Assembly (NCBI GenBank): GCA_001890945.1
Contig: MLAX01000003.1
Span: forward strand, 248,001-312,000
Length of the DNA: 64,000 nt
Source of the DNA: Alphaproteobacteria bacterium AO1-B
Lineage (GTDB): Bacteria > Pseudomonadota > Alphaproteobacteria > Rhizobiales > Stappiaceae
Direction: 5' to 3'
Of this stretch, positions 16,134 through 25,764 are shown in pieces (positions within the stretch are counted from its first letter, which is position 1; each line of letters starts with the position of its first letter). Made by a program: the position numbers and the translations under genes. The notes beneath the pieces are model-generated. The model did no database searches and was not told the origin of the DNA. It worked only from the letters and a program-made list of their open reading frames with translations.

Positions 16134-17126
16134 TTAACCAGTTCCCTGGATGGCTGAAAGCAGCCATTCGCCGCCGGAGCTGCGAACAAAGGTCCACACT
16201 TCAGTGCTTTCGGAAGGCGCGTCAGGATCTCCGGAAATCACATCATCGCTATCCCGTTTGGCGATGTAATCGACTGCGCTGTAGCGCAAGGCGACTGTTA
16301 CATAGTCCTTGCTATCTTCATGCCAGGCTTCGGCAACATCGCCCTGAAGCAGTTTGACATTCAAAACGACGTTCTTTTTGCCGGCCGAGGCAAGTTCACC
16401 CAGCTCTTCGGCCAGATAAGACATGGCTTCCGGGGTCGCCAGCTGTCGCAGCGCGGCGTAGTCTTCGCGGCTGTAGGCGGACTGAACTTCGCTGAGCATC
16501 TCCTCAAACCGGTCAAGGTCTGCTGCCGTTGCCTCGTAAGGCTGCGTTACCGGGTGGGCAAAAGCCTGTGAGGCTGAGCCACTGGCTCCACCGCCGCCGA
16601 AGCTGAACGGAGCAGCTTTTGGTGCGTTCTGGTCCGGCGCCCTTTCAAACGGGTTTGGTCCAGCAGTCGCCGGTTGTTGCCGTGAACGGAAGAAGCGCAT
16701 GGCGAGGCTGATCAGCAACACGATAAGGCCGACCTGAAGGATCAAGCCGAGGAATCCGGCAAAACCGCCGAGGCCACCGCCGAACAGCATTCCGACGAGA
16801 CCGCCAAGCATCAAGCCGCCGAGAAGCGCACCGCCGAACCCGCCAAAGAGGCCGGGACGTTGCGCATTTGCAGCTTGTCCGCCAGCGCCTGGAGTGGTCC
16901 GCTGGGTCTGTGCAGGCTGGGGTGTCATGGAACGCTGAACGGGAGCGGCCGTATCCGGTGCGGTTTTGGTCGTAGGGGGCGCGGAATAAGTTTTGCTGCC
17001 TCTGCTGCCAAAACCGCCAAATCCGCCCTTCCGGGCTTCGGCATAGTCAGTGGCGGCAAACATTGTGGCGATCGCAACGATCATGAAAGCTGTCGTCTTG
17101 CGCAGACGGCGGGCGGCAGCAGGCAT
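16134..17126 (-). CDS. Tim44-like domain membrane protein
   Basis: 330 residues. N-terminal signal peptide or anchor (FMIVAIATMFAATDYAEA), a Gly-rich and then Thr/Pro/Gln-rich low-complexity region to about residue 90, Gly/Leu-rich hydrophobic segments (GFGGALLGGLMLGGLVGMLFG; FAGFLGLILQVGLIVLLISLAMRF) between about 95 and 145, and a C-terminal Tim44-like domain from about residue 200 (DLDRFEEMLSEVQSAYSREDY to EVWTFVRSSGGEWLLSAIQ). Such proteins are widespread in Alphaproteobacteria; a role in membrane or export processes is presumed, but not established. It ends at the shared terminator. Confidence 0.88.
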   Translation of the reverse strand: MPAAARRLRKTTAFMIVAIATMFAATDYAEARKGGFGGFGSRGSKTYSAPPTTKTAPDTAAPVQRSMTPQPAQTQRTTPGAGGQAANAQRPGLFGGFGGALLGGLMLGGLVGMLFGGGLGGFAGFLGLILQVGLIVLLISLAMRFFRSRQQPATAGPNPFERAPDQNAPKAAPFSFGGGGASGSASQAFAHPVTQPYEATAADLDRFEEMLSEVQSAYSREDYAALRQLATPEAMSYLAEELGELASAGKKNVVLNVKLLQGDVAEAWHEDSKDYVTVALRYSAVDYIAKRDSDDVISGDPDAPSESTEVWTFVRSSGGEWLLSAIQGTG

Positions 17127-17290
17127 TTTTGTCTCCTCTTGAGGGCCACTTTGGCCATGTGCTGCAGATGTAGGAAATCGGTGACCAATTGCCAGCGCCG
17201 ATGGCGGAACTTTTGTGGGTTAGACAGAGAAAACTTATGTGCAGGCAAGTTTGTAAGTTTCAGCTGGCAGAACCGGCATCAAAGCTCATA

Positions 17291-17319
17291 AAAGAAAAAG
17301 GGCGGGAATGCTCCCGCCC
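17291..17319 (-). terminator. Terminator of the oxoprolinase gene
   Basis: 8-bp stem GGGCGGGA / TCCCGCCC with an ATGC loop; read on the minus strand it runs into CTTTTTCTTTT, 26 bases after the stop codon of the oxoprolinase gene. Confidence 0.85.
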
Positions 17320-17344
17320 TCGAATGCGTAGCAATGGCAGGCTG

Positions 17345-20300
17345 TTACGCCTTGCCCCAGCCACCGGCCGTCGGTGTGATGACCGTCACGGCTTCACCCG
17401 GTTCCAGAATGGTCTGATCGCAGCCTTTGAGCTGTTGCACGGTGCCGTCAAGGCGGCGGACTTCGGTGCGGCCGAGTTCGCCGTTCTCGCCGCCTTCCAT
17501 GCCTTTCGGCTCGATGGTGCGGTGGGAGCCGAGGATCGCGCAGTCCATCTTTTCCAGGAAACGGAGGGTGCGCTTGGTGCCGTCACCCGCCGACCATTTG
17601 CCCTTGCCGCCGGAGCCTTTGCGGATATGGAAATCCTCCAGAAGGACGGGGAAGCGGAACTCCAGGACTTCCGGATCGGTGAGGCGCGAGTTGGTCATGT
17701 GCACATGAACACCGTCCGTGCCCTTGAAGCCGGGGCCTGCCGGAGAGCCGGAGCAGATGGTCTCATAGTACTGGTAGGTGTCGTTGCCGAAGGTCAGATT
17801 GTTCATCGAGCCTTGGCTGTTTGCCATCGCGCCAAGCGCTGCAAAGACTGCGTTGGTGACGTGCTGGGACGTCTCCACATTGCCCGCAACAACGGCCGCC
17901 GGATAAGACGGGCGCAACATGCAGTCATCCGGGATAATGATTTTGATCGGCTTCAGGCAGCCGGCATTCATTGGGATGTCACCGTCGACCATCACGCGGA
18001 AGCAATAGAGGATTGCAGCCCGGGTCACGGGTTCTGGCGCGTTGAAGTTGTTCGGTTTCACGGCAGAGGTGCCGGTGAAATCGACCGTTGCCTCGCGCTT
18101 GTCCTTGTCGACCGTGATCTTGACCTTGATGGTTGAGCCCTGGTCGGTCGGGTATTCGTACTCGGAGTCCTTCAGCGCTTCGATGACCCGCCGGACGCTT
18201 TCCTCGGCGTTGTCCTGAACGTGGCCCATATAGGCTTGAACAACGTCCAGACCAAAGTGGGACACCATCTTGCGCAGTTCCTGAATCCCCTTTTCGTTCG
18301 CTGCGACCTGTGCAGAGAGGTCGGCAACGTTCTGATGCGGGTTTCTGGCCGGATAGGCGTGATCCGTCAGGAGGTTGACGAGTTCTGCTTCGCAGAAACG
18401 GCCCTGATCGACGAGCTTGAAGTTGTCGAACAACACGCCTTCTTCGTCCACCTTGGTCGCGAGCGGGGTCATGGAACCTGGCGCAGAACCACCGACATCG
18501 GCGTGGTGGCCGCGGGACGCCGCCCAGAACAGGATCTCCTTGCCAGCATTGTCGAAGACGGGTGAAACCACTGTGATGTCGGGCAGATGTGTGCCGCCGT
18601 TATAGGGTGCGTTCAAGGCAAAGACGTCGCCCGGCTTGATCTTGCCCTTGTTCAGCTTGATCACCGTTTCTACGGACCGGTCCATGGAGCCAAGGTGCAC
18701 CGGCATGTGCGGTGCGTTGGCGACCAGTGCGCCGCTGGCATCGAAGACGGCACAGGAGAAGTCCAGGCGTTCCTTGATGTTCACCGAGTAGGCGGTGTTC
18801 TGCAGGGTCACGCCCATCTGTTCGGCGATGGACATGAAGAGGTTGTTGAACACCTCCAGCATGACCGGGTCGGCGTGGGTGCCGATAGCGTCGGCCCGTT
18901 TCAGCGGGACCACCCGGTGCAGGATGACATGATCCTTGGCGTTGATTTCCGCCTGCCAGCCGTCTTCAACAGCAATGGTCGCATGCGGTTCGATGATCAC
19001 CGCAGGGCCCATCACCTTCATGCCGGGCTTCAGGTTCTCGCGTTTGAAGATACCGGCATCATGCCACTGGCCTTCGGAGTAGATCCGTGTGCCTTTGGCA
19101 GCAGCTGGGACATCGGACGCCAGAGTGAGATCCGGCTCGACCAGGCCTGCGCCGCCGCCAGCGGTTTCCACCTCAAGCGCTTCGACCACGACCGGCTTGT
19201 TGTCATAGGCAAAGCCGAATTGCTTCTTGTGAGCCTCTTCGAAGGCCGCGCGCATTTCTTCGACAGTGCCGAGAAGAACGGGCAGGGGGGTGTCTGTACC
19301 GTCGTAGCGCAGATGCGCGGTTGCAACTGTCCGCCGGGCGTCTTCAGTTACGCCCTGTTTGTCGAGCTCAGCTTCTGTCTGGGCGCTTAGCTCCTTGCGC
19401 AGCGCATCCAGCTCAGGAAGCAGCTCTTCCGTCATTGTTTTCACAACAGCCTTTTGACGGTCTGCGCGAATGTCGGCGAGGCCCATGCCGTAGGCCGAGA
19501 GAATGCCGGAGAATGGGTGCAGGATGACCGTTTTCATGCCGAGGCTGTCGGCCACCTTGCAGCCTGTCTGACCACCCGCGCCGCCGAAGCACGTCAGGGC
19601 ATATTCGGTGACATCATACCCGCGCTGTACGGAGATTTTCTTGATGGCATTCGCCATGTTTTCGACAGCGATCTTCAGGAAACCGTCCGCAACCTCTTCC
19701 GGTGTGCGGCCATCGCCGATCTGGCTTGCCAGTGCGGCAAACTTCTCGCGCACCACGTCGCCATCCAGCGGCTGGTCCTGGTTCGGGCCGAAGATCTTCG
19801 GGAAGAATTCCGGCGCCAGTTTGCCGGTCATCAAGTTGGCATCGGTCACGGTCAGCGGACCGCCGCGGCGGTAACAAGCCGGGCCCGGATTGGCACCTGC
19901 GCTGTCCGGACCGACCTGAAAGCGGCCGTCCGCATAGTGGAGGATCGAGCCACCGCCAGCTGCGACCGTGTGGATCATCATCATCGGCGCGCGCATGCGC
20001 ACACCGGCAACTTCGGTTTCAAAGGCGCGCTCATAATCGCCGTCATAGTGACACACGTCTGTAGAGGTGCCGCCCATGTCGAAGCCGATGATCTTGTCGT
20101 ATCCGGCCATTGCCGAGGTTTCGACAGCGCCGACAACACCGCCCGCCGGGCCGGACAGGATGGCATCCTTGCCCTGGAACAGATCTGCGGCTGTCAGCCC
20201 GCCGGAGGACTGCATGAACATCAGCCGCGGGCCTTCACCCAGCTCTTCCTGAACCTGGTTCACATAGCGGCGCAGGATCGGCGACAGGTAGGCATCCACG

Positions 20301-20941
20301 ATGGTGGTGTCGCCGCGGCCGACCAGTTTCATCAGCGGTGAGACTTCATGAGAGACTGAAATCTGCGGGAAACCGATCTCCTCCGCGATTTTCTTCAATG
20401 CCTGCTCGTGGGCCGGATAGGCGTAAGCATGCATCAGGACGATTGCGATGGAACGGATCCCAGCGTCCCAAGCGGCCTGCATTTCGGTGCGGGCCTGTTC
20501 TTCGTCAAGAGCCTGTTCGAGAGTGCCGTCAGCTTGAACGCGTTCAGAGATCTCGTAAACGCGCTCATAAAGCAGTTCCGGCTTGATGATTTCCTTGGCG
20601 AAGATGTGCGGGCGGGCCTGATAGCCAATTTCCAGCGCATCCCGGAAGCCGCGTGTGATGAAGAGGGCCGTGCGCTCGCCCTTGCGCTCCAGTAGCGCAT
20701 TGGTGGCAACGGTGGTGCCCATTTTCACGGTCGCAACCTTGCCGGACGGGATAGGTTGACCCTTTTCAACACCGAGAAGTTCGCGAATGCCTTGAATGGC
20801 GGCGTCACGATACGCTTCCGGGTTTTCTGACAGCACCTTGTGCGGATGAAGGGTTCCGTCCGGCGCGCGGCCAACGATGTCGGTGAATGTGCCGCCGCGA
20901 TCGATCCAAAAATCCCATTTGGCTGTCATTTTATCCCTCAT
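17345..20941 (-). CDS. Fused 5-oxoprolinase / hydantoinase (HyuA-HyuB)
   Basis: 1198 residues. The first about 690 form the ATP-using HyuA half: [13 protein letters not shown] near residue 11 and [15 protein letters not shown] near 300 are the phosphate loops of this actin-like fold, with [16 protein letters not shown] further on. The HyuB half begins near [19 protein letters not shown] (about 690) and contains [22 protein letters not shown]. Fusion of both halves and the length match ATP-dependent 5-oxoprolinases, which open pyroglutamate to glutamate; hydantoin hydrolysis is the main alternative. AGGAGA eight bases before 20941 sets the start, not the in-frame 20998. A 22-bp palindrome lies 70 bases upstream and recurs before the TRAP operon. 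Confidence 0.9.
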   Translation of the reverse strand: MRDKMTAKWDFWIDRGGTFTDIVGRAPDGTLHPHKVLSENPEAYRDAAIQGIRELLGVEKGQPIPSGKVATVKMGTTVATNALLERKGERTALFITRGFRDALEIGYQARPHIFAKEIIKPELLYERVYEISERVQADGTLEQALDEEQARTEMQAAWDAGIRSIAIVLMHAYAYPAHEQALKKIAEEIGFPQISVSHEVSPLMKLVGRGDTTIVDAYLSPILRRYVNQVQEELGEGPRLMFMQSSGGLTAADLFQGKDAILSGPAGGVVGAVETSAMAGYDKIIGFDMGGTSTDVCHYDGDYERAFETEVAGVRMRAPMMMIHTVAAGGGSILHYADGRFQVGPDSAGANPGPACYRRGGPLTVTDANLMTGKLAPEFFPKIFGPNQDQPLDGDVVREKFAALASQIGDGRTPEEVADGFLKIAVENMANAIKKISVQRGYDVTEYALTCFGGAGGQTGCKVADSLGMKTVILHPFSGILSAYGMGLADIRADRQKAVVKTMTEELLPELDALRKELSAQTEAELDKQGVTEDARRTVATAHLRYDGTDTPLPVLLGTVEEMRAAFEEAHKKQFGFAYDNKPVVVEALEVETAGGGAGLVEPDLTLASDVPAAAKGTRIYSEGQWHDAGIFKRENLKPGMKVMGPAVIIEPHATIAVEDGWQAEINAKDHVILHRVVPLKRADAIGTHADPVMLEVFNNLFMSIAEQMGVTLQNTAYSVNIKERLDFSCAVFDASGALVANAPHMPVHLGSMDRSVETVIKLNKGKIKPGDVFALNAPYNGGTHLPDITVVSPVFDNAGKEILFWAASRGHHADVGGSAPGSMTPLATKVDEEGVLFDNFKLVDQGRFCEAELVNLLTDHAYPARNPHQNVADLSAQVAANEKGIQELRKMVSHFGLDVVQAYMGHVQDNAEESVRRVIEALKDSEYEYPTDQGSTIKVKITVDKDKREATVDFTGTSAVKPNNFNAPEPVTRAAILYCFRVMVDGDIPMNAGCLKPIKIIIPDDCMLRPSYPAAVVAGNVETSQHVTNAVFAALGAMANSQGSMNNLTFGNDTYQYYETICSGSPAGPGFKGTDGVHVHMTNSRLTDPEVLEFRFPVLLEDFHIRKGSGGKGKWSAGDGTKRTLRFLEKMDCAILGSHRTIEPKGMEGGENGELGRTEVRRLDGTVQQLKGCDQTILEPGEAVTVITPTAGGWGKA

Positions 20942-21010
20942 CTTTATGTTCTCCTGCCGGCGATAGAGCTGCCGGGCAGACGCATTATCCGCGATCAATG
21001 GATTTATGCT

Positions 21011-21032
21011 GACATTTTATCGATAAAATGTC
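21011..21032. promoter_or_regulatory. Perfect 22-bp palindromic operator upstream of the oxoprolinase gene
   Basis: The 22 bases are identical to their reverse complement; the core is TTTATCGATAAA flanked by GACAT and ATGTC. It lies 70 bases before the oxoprolinase start and 41 bases before the GT87 gene. Bases 21016-21036 recur with one change at 22661-22681 before the TRAP operon. Confidence 0.75.
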
Positions 21033-21072
21033 GATGAAAAAATCTAATTTTCTTTTACCCGGAGTTTAAAGC

Positions 21073-22365
21073 TTGTTTTGTATGCGTCTTTTTGAGGGTG
21101 CCAAAGCGTGGGATGATGTGCACATGAAGAGTACGGGTGGTTCAAACCCGCACACTGAGTCGGGAACGTTCCGTTATGGATTGCGTATGAGCGATCCGGT
21201 GGCGGACAGTGTCCTGATGTTTGTCCTGGCGATCGTCGGTGCACTGATGATTTTCAGGTTGGGATTTGAATTTTCAAAGGTGGTTTTTCCGGAATACCGT
21301 CCGATGTTCGGGGACTTCATCAGTTTTTGGACGGCAAGTTTTTTTGTTTTGGAAGGGGCTGCTGCAGAGGCCTACAATTTTTCTCTCGTAAACGAGTTTC
21401 AACTTGAAACATTCGATCAAGGAGAACTGCCGTTTCTTTATCCGCCGACATGGTTGATGGTGGTCTCGCCATTTTCCATGTTGCCCTATCGGCCCTCGGC
21501 GCTTCTGTTTGAGGCACTTCAAGTCATCGCGTTGGTGGTGGCTTGCAGGTATTTGCTGCGTGATCGGTTAATCCTTTGGATCCTGATTGTCTTTCCAGCG
21601 GTTATCTCCGGAATCATTCACGGGCAAAACGCTGTGCTCAATACCGCGCTTTTGGCCGGTGCACTCGGCGCACTGGATCGTGATCGGCCGGTTCTTGCCG
21701 GTATCCTAATTGGATTGCTGAGCTACAAGCCGCAATTGGGAATATTGATTCCGTTTGCACTTTTGGCCGGTCGTGAATATCGCGCATTCGCATCAGCCGC
21801 CGTAACGACCTTGCTATTTGCCGCCATTAGCTGGGTTATCTTTGGGACAGAGGTCTGGCGCGCGTTTATTGAGACCATTGCGTTTGCCCGCGAATGGTTG
21901 GAAAGCGGCCATACGCCGGCGAACAAATACGCTTCAATTCTCGGTTGGTTACGCCAGTTCGGGGTCGGAAACACGGCTGGTATGATTGTGCAGGTTGGCT
22001 TTGCTTTGGCATCTTTCGGAGCCGTTATCTGGTCATGGCGTCAGGACCTGCCGATGACCATCAAGGGCAGTTTGTTGGTTATCGGGGCATGCCTCTCAAC
22101 TCCTTATTTGCTGGACTATGACCTGGCTCTTCTGGTTATTCCTGTGTTGCTGCTTATTCAGCAGGGCAATGAGACCGGATATCTGAGTTTTGAGAAATTC
22201 AGCATTGCGCTCGCCGTGTTTAGCTTCCTTTTTACAAGCCTTTGGGGTGTCCAAATGCCTGTTACTGCGATCGGGGTGCCATCGATTGTTTTGTTTGCTC
22301 TGGTTCTGCGTCGCGCTGTCGTTGGGCAACGGGCAGTATTGCGTAAGACCAGCTGTCCTGCGTGA
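21073..22365 (+). CDS. GT87 (DUF2029) family integral membrane glycosyltransferase
   Basis: About 430 residues, mostly membrane segments (at least eight). The loop after the first segment reads FGDFISFWTASFFVLEG, with the aspartate that is the proposed catalytic residue in polyprenol-phosphate-mannose-dependent GT87 enzymes, and YKPQLGILIPFALLAGREYRA is a family hallmark. It probably transfers a sugar from a lipid donor on the periplasmic side. The start is uncertain: TTG at 21073 has GGAG eight bases upstream; ATG codons at 21082, 21124 and 21187 are alternatives, the last directly before the first membrane segment. No polysaccharide genes are adjacent, and its place between two genes sharing an operator may be chance. 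Confidence 0.83.
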   Translation: MFCMRLFEGAKAWDDVHMKSTGGSNPHTESGTFRYGLRMSDPVADSVLMFVLAIVGALMIFRLGFEFSKVVFPEYRPMFGDFISFWTASFFVLEGAAAEAYNFSLVNEFQLETFDQGELPFLYPPTWLMVVSPFSMLPYRPSALLFEALQVIALVVACRYLLRDRLILWILIVFPAVISGIIHGQNAVLNTALLAGALGALDRDRPVLAGILIGLLSYKPQLGILIPFALLAGREYRAFASAAVTTLLFAAISWVIFGTEVWRAFIETIAFAREWLESGHTPANKYASILGWLRQFGVGNTAGMIVQVGFALASFGAVIWSWRQDLPMTIKGSLLVIGACLSTPYLLDYDLALLVIPVLLLIQQGNETGYLSFEKFSIALAVFSFLFTSLWGVQMPVTAIGVPSIVLFALVLRRAVVGQRAVLRKTSCPA

Positions 22366-22799
22366 GTCAAAATCGTCTGCCGAGTTTGACCACCATTGTA
22401 TAGCTGATCTTCAGGTCTAAGACCGATCTACCGGGCTGGATAATCATAGCACCACCCCTTACCAATTCCACGACGGTTATTCGCGAAGCCTCGGATGCCA
22501 TTGCAGAGGTGAAAAGAAGAAGTACGAATGCGCGCTCTAGTGGAGCGGCTTTGTTTCATCTTTCATTGATTGTATTAATGCACCTGATTGTATCTCTTAG
22601 AAGTTGAGTTATTCCCCGGAAACCATCGTTTTTCAGTGCTTAGGAGATTTTTATAAAGAATTTATCGATAAAATGTTGATGTTTTCTCTTTCCCGGATTA
22701 GCGTTTAGGTGGGAGCGATGGATGAGTGTTCACAGAAAGCGCCGCCATGCTGCCCTGCTCAGGTTCAAGAAACCCCTTTGCTTCTAAGAGGAGAACATC
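22366..22799. other. 434-bp leader region of the TRAP operon
   Basis: No gene recognised. Contains a possible -10 box TATAAA at 22652-22657, the operator copy at 22661-22681 directly after it, and a GAGGAG ribosome site before the dctP-like gene. Confidence 0.5.
22661..22681. promoter_or_regulatory. Second copy of the palindromic operator, upstream of the TRAP operon
   Basis: Matches 20 of 21 bases of 21016-21036; the perfect core is TTTATCGATAAA, with imperfect outer arms. It starts four bases after a possible -10 box (TATAAA) and 139 bases upstream of the binding-protein gene, a position suited to repression. Confidence 0.7.
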
Positions 22800-23798
22800 A
22801 TGTTGAAGTCACGATCCCTGGCAAAGGCCGGGATGACGTTTGCCGCTGCTGCCGCTTTTGGCGTGGCTGGCCTTGCTGCCGCTGTTGCTGAAACCAAGTG
22901 GGATATGCCGACCCCTTACGGTGATGGCAATTTCCACACCCAGAACATCGCAGCATTCGCCGATGAAGTCGCCGACAAGACCGGCGGTTCACTGACAATT
23001 CAGCTTCACTCGGCTGGTTCGCTTTTCAAACATCCGGAAATCAAGAACGCTGTTCGCAAAGGCCTCGCACCGATCGGTGAAGTTCTGGTGTCTCGTCTTG
23101 CCAACGAAGATGCTGTTTTCGGGGTAGATTCTGTTCCGTTCCTCGCACCGTCCTATGACCAAGCCTGGAAGCTTTATCAGGCGTCGAAGCCAGCTCTCGA
23201 AGAAAAGCTCGCCGAACAAGGTTTGCAGCTTCTTTATACGGTGCCGTGGCCGCCACAGGGTATCTACGCTAAAAAAGAAGTCACCAAAGGCTCTGACCTG
23301 TCCGGTCTGAAGTTCCGCGCTTACAACGCAGCCACCGAGCGTCTCGCTCTCTTGGCAGATGCCGTCCCGACCCAAGTTGAAGTGCCGGATATTCCGACCG
23401 CATTTTCGACAGGCCGCGTCGAGGCCATGATCACATCCCCATCCACCGGCGCCAACTCTAAGGCCTGGGACTTCCTGACCCATTATCATGATACTCAAGC
23501 CTGGTTGCCGAAGAACATGGTGATCGTCAACAAATCTGCATTCGACGCATTGAGCGACGCTGAAAAGACTGCGGTTCTGGAAGCAGCGGCGACGGCGGAA
23601 ACCCGCGGTTGGGAATCCTCCAAGGTTGAAACGAAAACTAAAACGACAGTTCTTCAGGAAAACGGCATCACTGTCGTTCAACCGAGCAGCGAGCTGATTT
23701 CCGATCTTGCTGCAATCGGTGAGACGATGGCCGCAGAATGGCAAGAGCAAGCTGGGGAAGACGGCGCTGCCATCCTGGAAGCCTACAAGGCCAACTAA
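22800..23798 (+). CDS. TRAP transporter solute-binding protein (DctP family)
   Basis: 332 residues with a signal peptide (about 1-30, ending AAAVAETKW). The mature part follows the DctP pattern: ADEVADKTGGSLTIQLHSAGSL near the start, and LSGLKFRAYNAATERLALL with the conserved arginine that pairs with the carboxylate of the ligand in this family, then VPDIPTAFSTGRVEAMITSP. It captures an organic acid in the periplasm and passes it to the DctQ/DctM membrane subunits encoded next. GAGGAG lies before the ATG. The shared operator suggests its ligand is the substrate of the oxoprolinase; Bordetella DctP6/DctP7 bind pyroglutamate, so this has precedent. Confidence 0.94.
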   Translation: MLKSRSLAKAGMTFAAAAAFGVAGLAAAVAETKWDMPTPYGDGNFHTQNIAAFADEVADKTGGSLTIQLHSAGSLFKHPEIKNAVRKGLAPIGEVLVSRLANEDAVFGVDSVPFLAPSYDQAWKLYQASKPALEEKLAEQGLQLLYTVPWPPQGIYAKKEVTKGSDLSGLKFRAYNAATERLALLADAVPTQVEVPDIPTAFSTGRVEAMITSPSTGANSKAWDFLTHYHDTQAWLPKNMVIVNKSAFDALSDAEKTAVLEAAATAETRGWESSKVETKTKTTVLQENGITVVQPSSELISDLAAIGETMAAEWQEQAGEDGAAILEAYKAN

Positions 23799-23808
23799 GA
23801 CTGGGAAG

Positions 23809-23840
23809 CGCCGGGCCTCAACTGCCCGGCGTTTTTCTTT
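23809..23840 (+). terminator. Intra-operon terminator between binding protein and permease genes
   Basis: 8-bp stem CGCCGGGC / GCCCGGCG with a 7-base loop, followed by TTTTTCTTT. It lies only 29 bases before the dctQ-like start, so it should let through part of the transcripts and keep the binding protein in excess over the permease. Confidence 0.85.
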
Positions 23841-23868
23841 CTGCTGCTGAAAATTTGGGGGAGAGCGG

Positions 23869-24426
23869 ATGCGAAATGCGCTCAATGGATTGTACAAGAC
23901 GGCAACGGTTTTGGCTGCCTGCTGCCTTGTTACAATCGCTCTACTTGTAACTCTTCAGGTTATGGGACGGCTGCTGGACGGCGCCCGCGGCCTGGTTGGC
24001 CTGGAGCCTCTGGGACTGTTGGTTCCGTCGCTTGCTGAAATCGCCGGGTTTTTTCTTGTCGGTGCATCTTTCCTGGCGCTTGCCGGAACACTGCGCAATG
24101 GTGACCACATTCGTGTGTCCATTCTTTTGCAGGGTGTTGGCCCTACCGTTGCCCGTCTCCTGAATATCTGGGCCTTGGCTGTTGCGTTCGCTCTCGCCGC
24201 GTTTTTTACCTGGCATGCTTTGGCCCTGGTTCTGGACAGCTACCGCTACAACGAAGTGTCTTTCGGTATCATTCCGATCCCGCTCATGTACCCGCAGGCC
24301 GTCATGACGCTTGGGCTCTTCGTCCTTGCGATTGCGCTCTTCGATGATCTTGTCACGTCCTTGCTCGGCCAGGCGCCAAGTTTCGAAACCGTCGTTCGCG
24401 ACGACCCGATCGAAGGGAGCGAATGA
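23869..24426 (+). CDS. TRAP transporter small permease (DctQ family)
   Basis: 185 residues with four membrane segments (about 13-32, 52-72, 90-118, 138-160). AEIAGFFLVGASFLALAGTLRNGDHIRVSIL in the second segment region is the typical DctQ core. It pairs with the large subunit to form the sodium-driven secondary transporter. GGGGGAGAG precedes the ATG. The stop overlaps the start of the large-subunit gene (ATGATG within GAATGATGG). Confidence 0.93.
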   Translation: MRNALNGLYKTATVLAACCLVTIALLVTLQVMGRLLDGARGLVGLEPLGLLVPSLAEIAGFFLVGASFLALAGTLRNGDHIRVSILLQGVGPTVARLLNIWALAVAFALAAFFTWHALALVLDSYRYNEVSFGIIPIPLMYPQAVMTLGLFVLAIALFDDLVTSLLGQAPSFETVVRDDPIEGSE

Positions 24427-25730
24427 TGGATCTCTCTTTGCTTTCCTTCCTGCTTGGACTGGGCATGCTGGCAGCCTTGGCGACTGGCATTTGGGTGGCC
24501 GTTGCGCTGTTTGCTGTTGCACTTGCAACAATGATGGCACTGGTGTCTGTGCCTGCCGGGCCAGTGATGGCAACGACGGTCTGGGGTGCCTCTCATCATT
24601 GGGATCTCACCGCTTTGCCGATGTTTATCTGGATGGGAGAAATTCTGTTCAGGTCGCGGTTGTCGGAGGACATGTTTGCCGGGCTTTCTCCCTGGATGCG
24701 GAACCTGCCTGGCCGGCTTTTGCACGTGAATATCCTGGGCTGTGGAATCTTCGCAGCAGTCTCCGGATCGTCTGCCGCCACCACGGCCACAGTGGGGCGT
24801 ATGTCACTGCCGGAGCTCAAGTCCCGCGGCTATGACGAGCGTATCGCGATTGGTACCCTTGCAGGCTCTGGGACGCTTGGATTGCTCATTCCGCCATCGA
24901 TCATTCTGATCGTTTATGGCGCGGCAACTGAGCAGTCGATCGCTCGCCTTTTCATGGCGGGCGTTCTGCCAGGCGCCATGTTGTGCCTATTGTTCATGGG
25001 ATATGTCGCACTTTGGGCGATGCTGAACCGGGACAAGATGCCGGCCAAGGAGGAAAAACTTCCGCTTTGGACGCAAATCAAAGCAACGCGCCGTCTCTTC
25101 CCGGTCGTCGGCCTGATCGTTGGTGTGATCGGTTCGATTTATGCTGGCCTTGCCTCTCCGACGGAAGCCGCGGCAATTGGCGTTGTGCTGGCACTTTTGT
25201 TGTCCTGGGTGTCCGGGACTTTGAGCCGAAAGAGCTTTGCCGATGGATTGTTGGGCGCAACACGCACATCCTGCATGATCGCTTTCATCCTGGCAGGGGC
25301 CGCGTTTTTGACCGTTGCGATGGGGTATACAGGCATCCCGCGTGAGCTGGCCTCCTGGATCGGCGGAATGGACATGTCGCCTTACGTGCTTCTGATCGCG
25401 TTGACCCTCTTTTTCGTGGTCCTTGGCTGCTTCCTGGATGGGATTTCCGTTGTTGTTCTGACAACTTCCGTGATCCTGCCCATGGTGGAGCAGGCAGGCC
25501 TCGATCTGATCTGGTTCGGGATCTATCTGGTGCTTGTCGTCGAGATGAGCCAGATCACGCCACCGGTCGGCTTCAACTTGTTCGTTCTTCAAGGAATGAC
25601 AGGGCGGAATATCTTCTCCGTTGCGCGTATGGCCTTGCCGTTCTTCTTGTTGATGATTTTGGCCCTGGTTCTGATTGTCGCATTCCCGGGATTGGCCCTG
25701 TGGTTGCCTCAGACGATGTTGAGCAATTAA
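24423..25730 (+). CDS. TRAP transporter large permease (DctM family)
   Basis: 435 residues with about twelve membrane segments. SGSSAATTATVGRMSLPELKSRGYD and GTLAGSGTLGLLIPPSIILIVYG are the duplicated substrate/sodium-binding motifs of DctM proteins, and VEMSQITPPVGFNLFVLQ is the matching motif in the second half. It carries out the transport step, driven by the sodium gradient. Start at 24423 or at the next codon, 24426. It overlaps the dctQ-like gene by four bases and is followed, 34 bases later, by the MarR-type regulator gene. Confidence 0.95.
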   Translation: MMDLSLLSFLLGLGMLAALATGIWVAVALFAVALATMMALVSVPAGPVMATTVWGASHHWDLTALPMFIWMGEILFRSRLSEDMFAGLSPWMRNLPGRLLHVNILGCGIFAAVSGSSAATTATVGRMSLPELKSRGYDERIAIGTLAGSGTLGLLIPPSIILIVYGAATEQSIARLFMAGVLPGAMLCLLFMGYVALWAMLNRDKMPAKEEKLPLWTQIKATRRLFPVVGLIVGVIGSIYAGLASPTEAAAIGVVLALLLSWVSGTLSRKSFADGLLGATRTSCMIAFILAGAAFLTVAMGYTGIPRELASWIGGMDMSPYVLLIALTLFFVVLGCFLDGISVVVLTTSVILPMVEQAGLDLIWFGIYLVLVVEMSQITPPVGFNLFVLQGMTGRNIFSVARMALPFFLLMILALVLIVAFPGLALWLPQTMLSN

Positions 25731-25764
25731 AAGGGCATTTCAGAACAACTTGAGAGAACGATAA

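Noticed and set aside
18587..20341. Long plus-strand frames inside the oxoprolinase gene (18587-19390, 19454-20341)
   Set aside because: The antisense frame of a clear 1198-residue enzyme; composition is His/Arg-rich without any fold signature.
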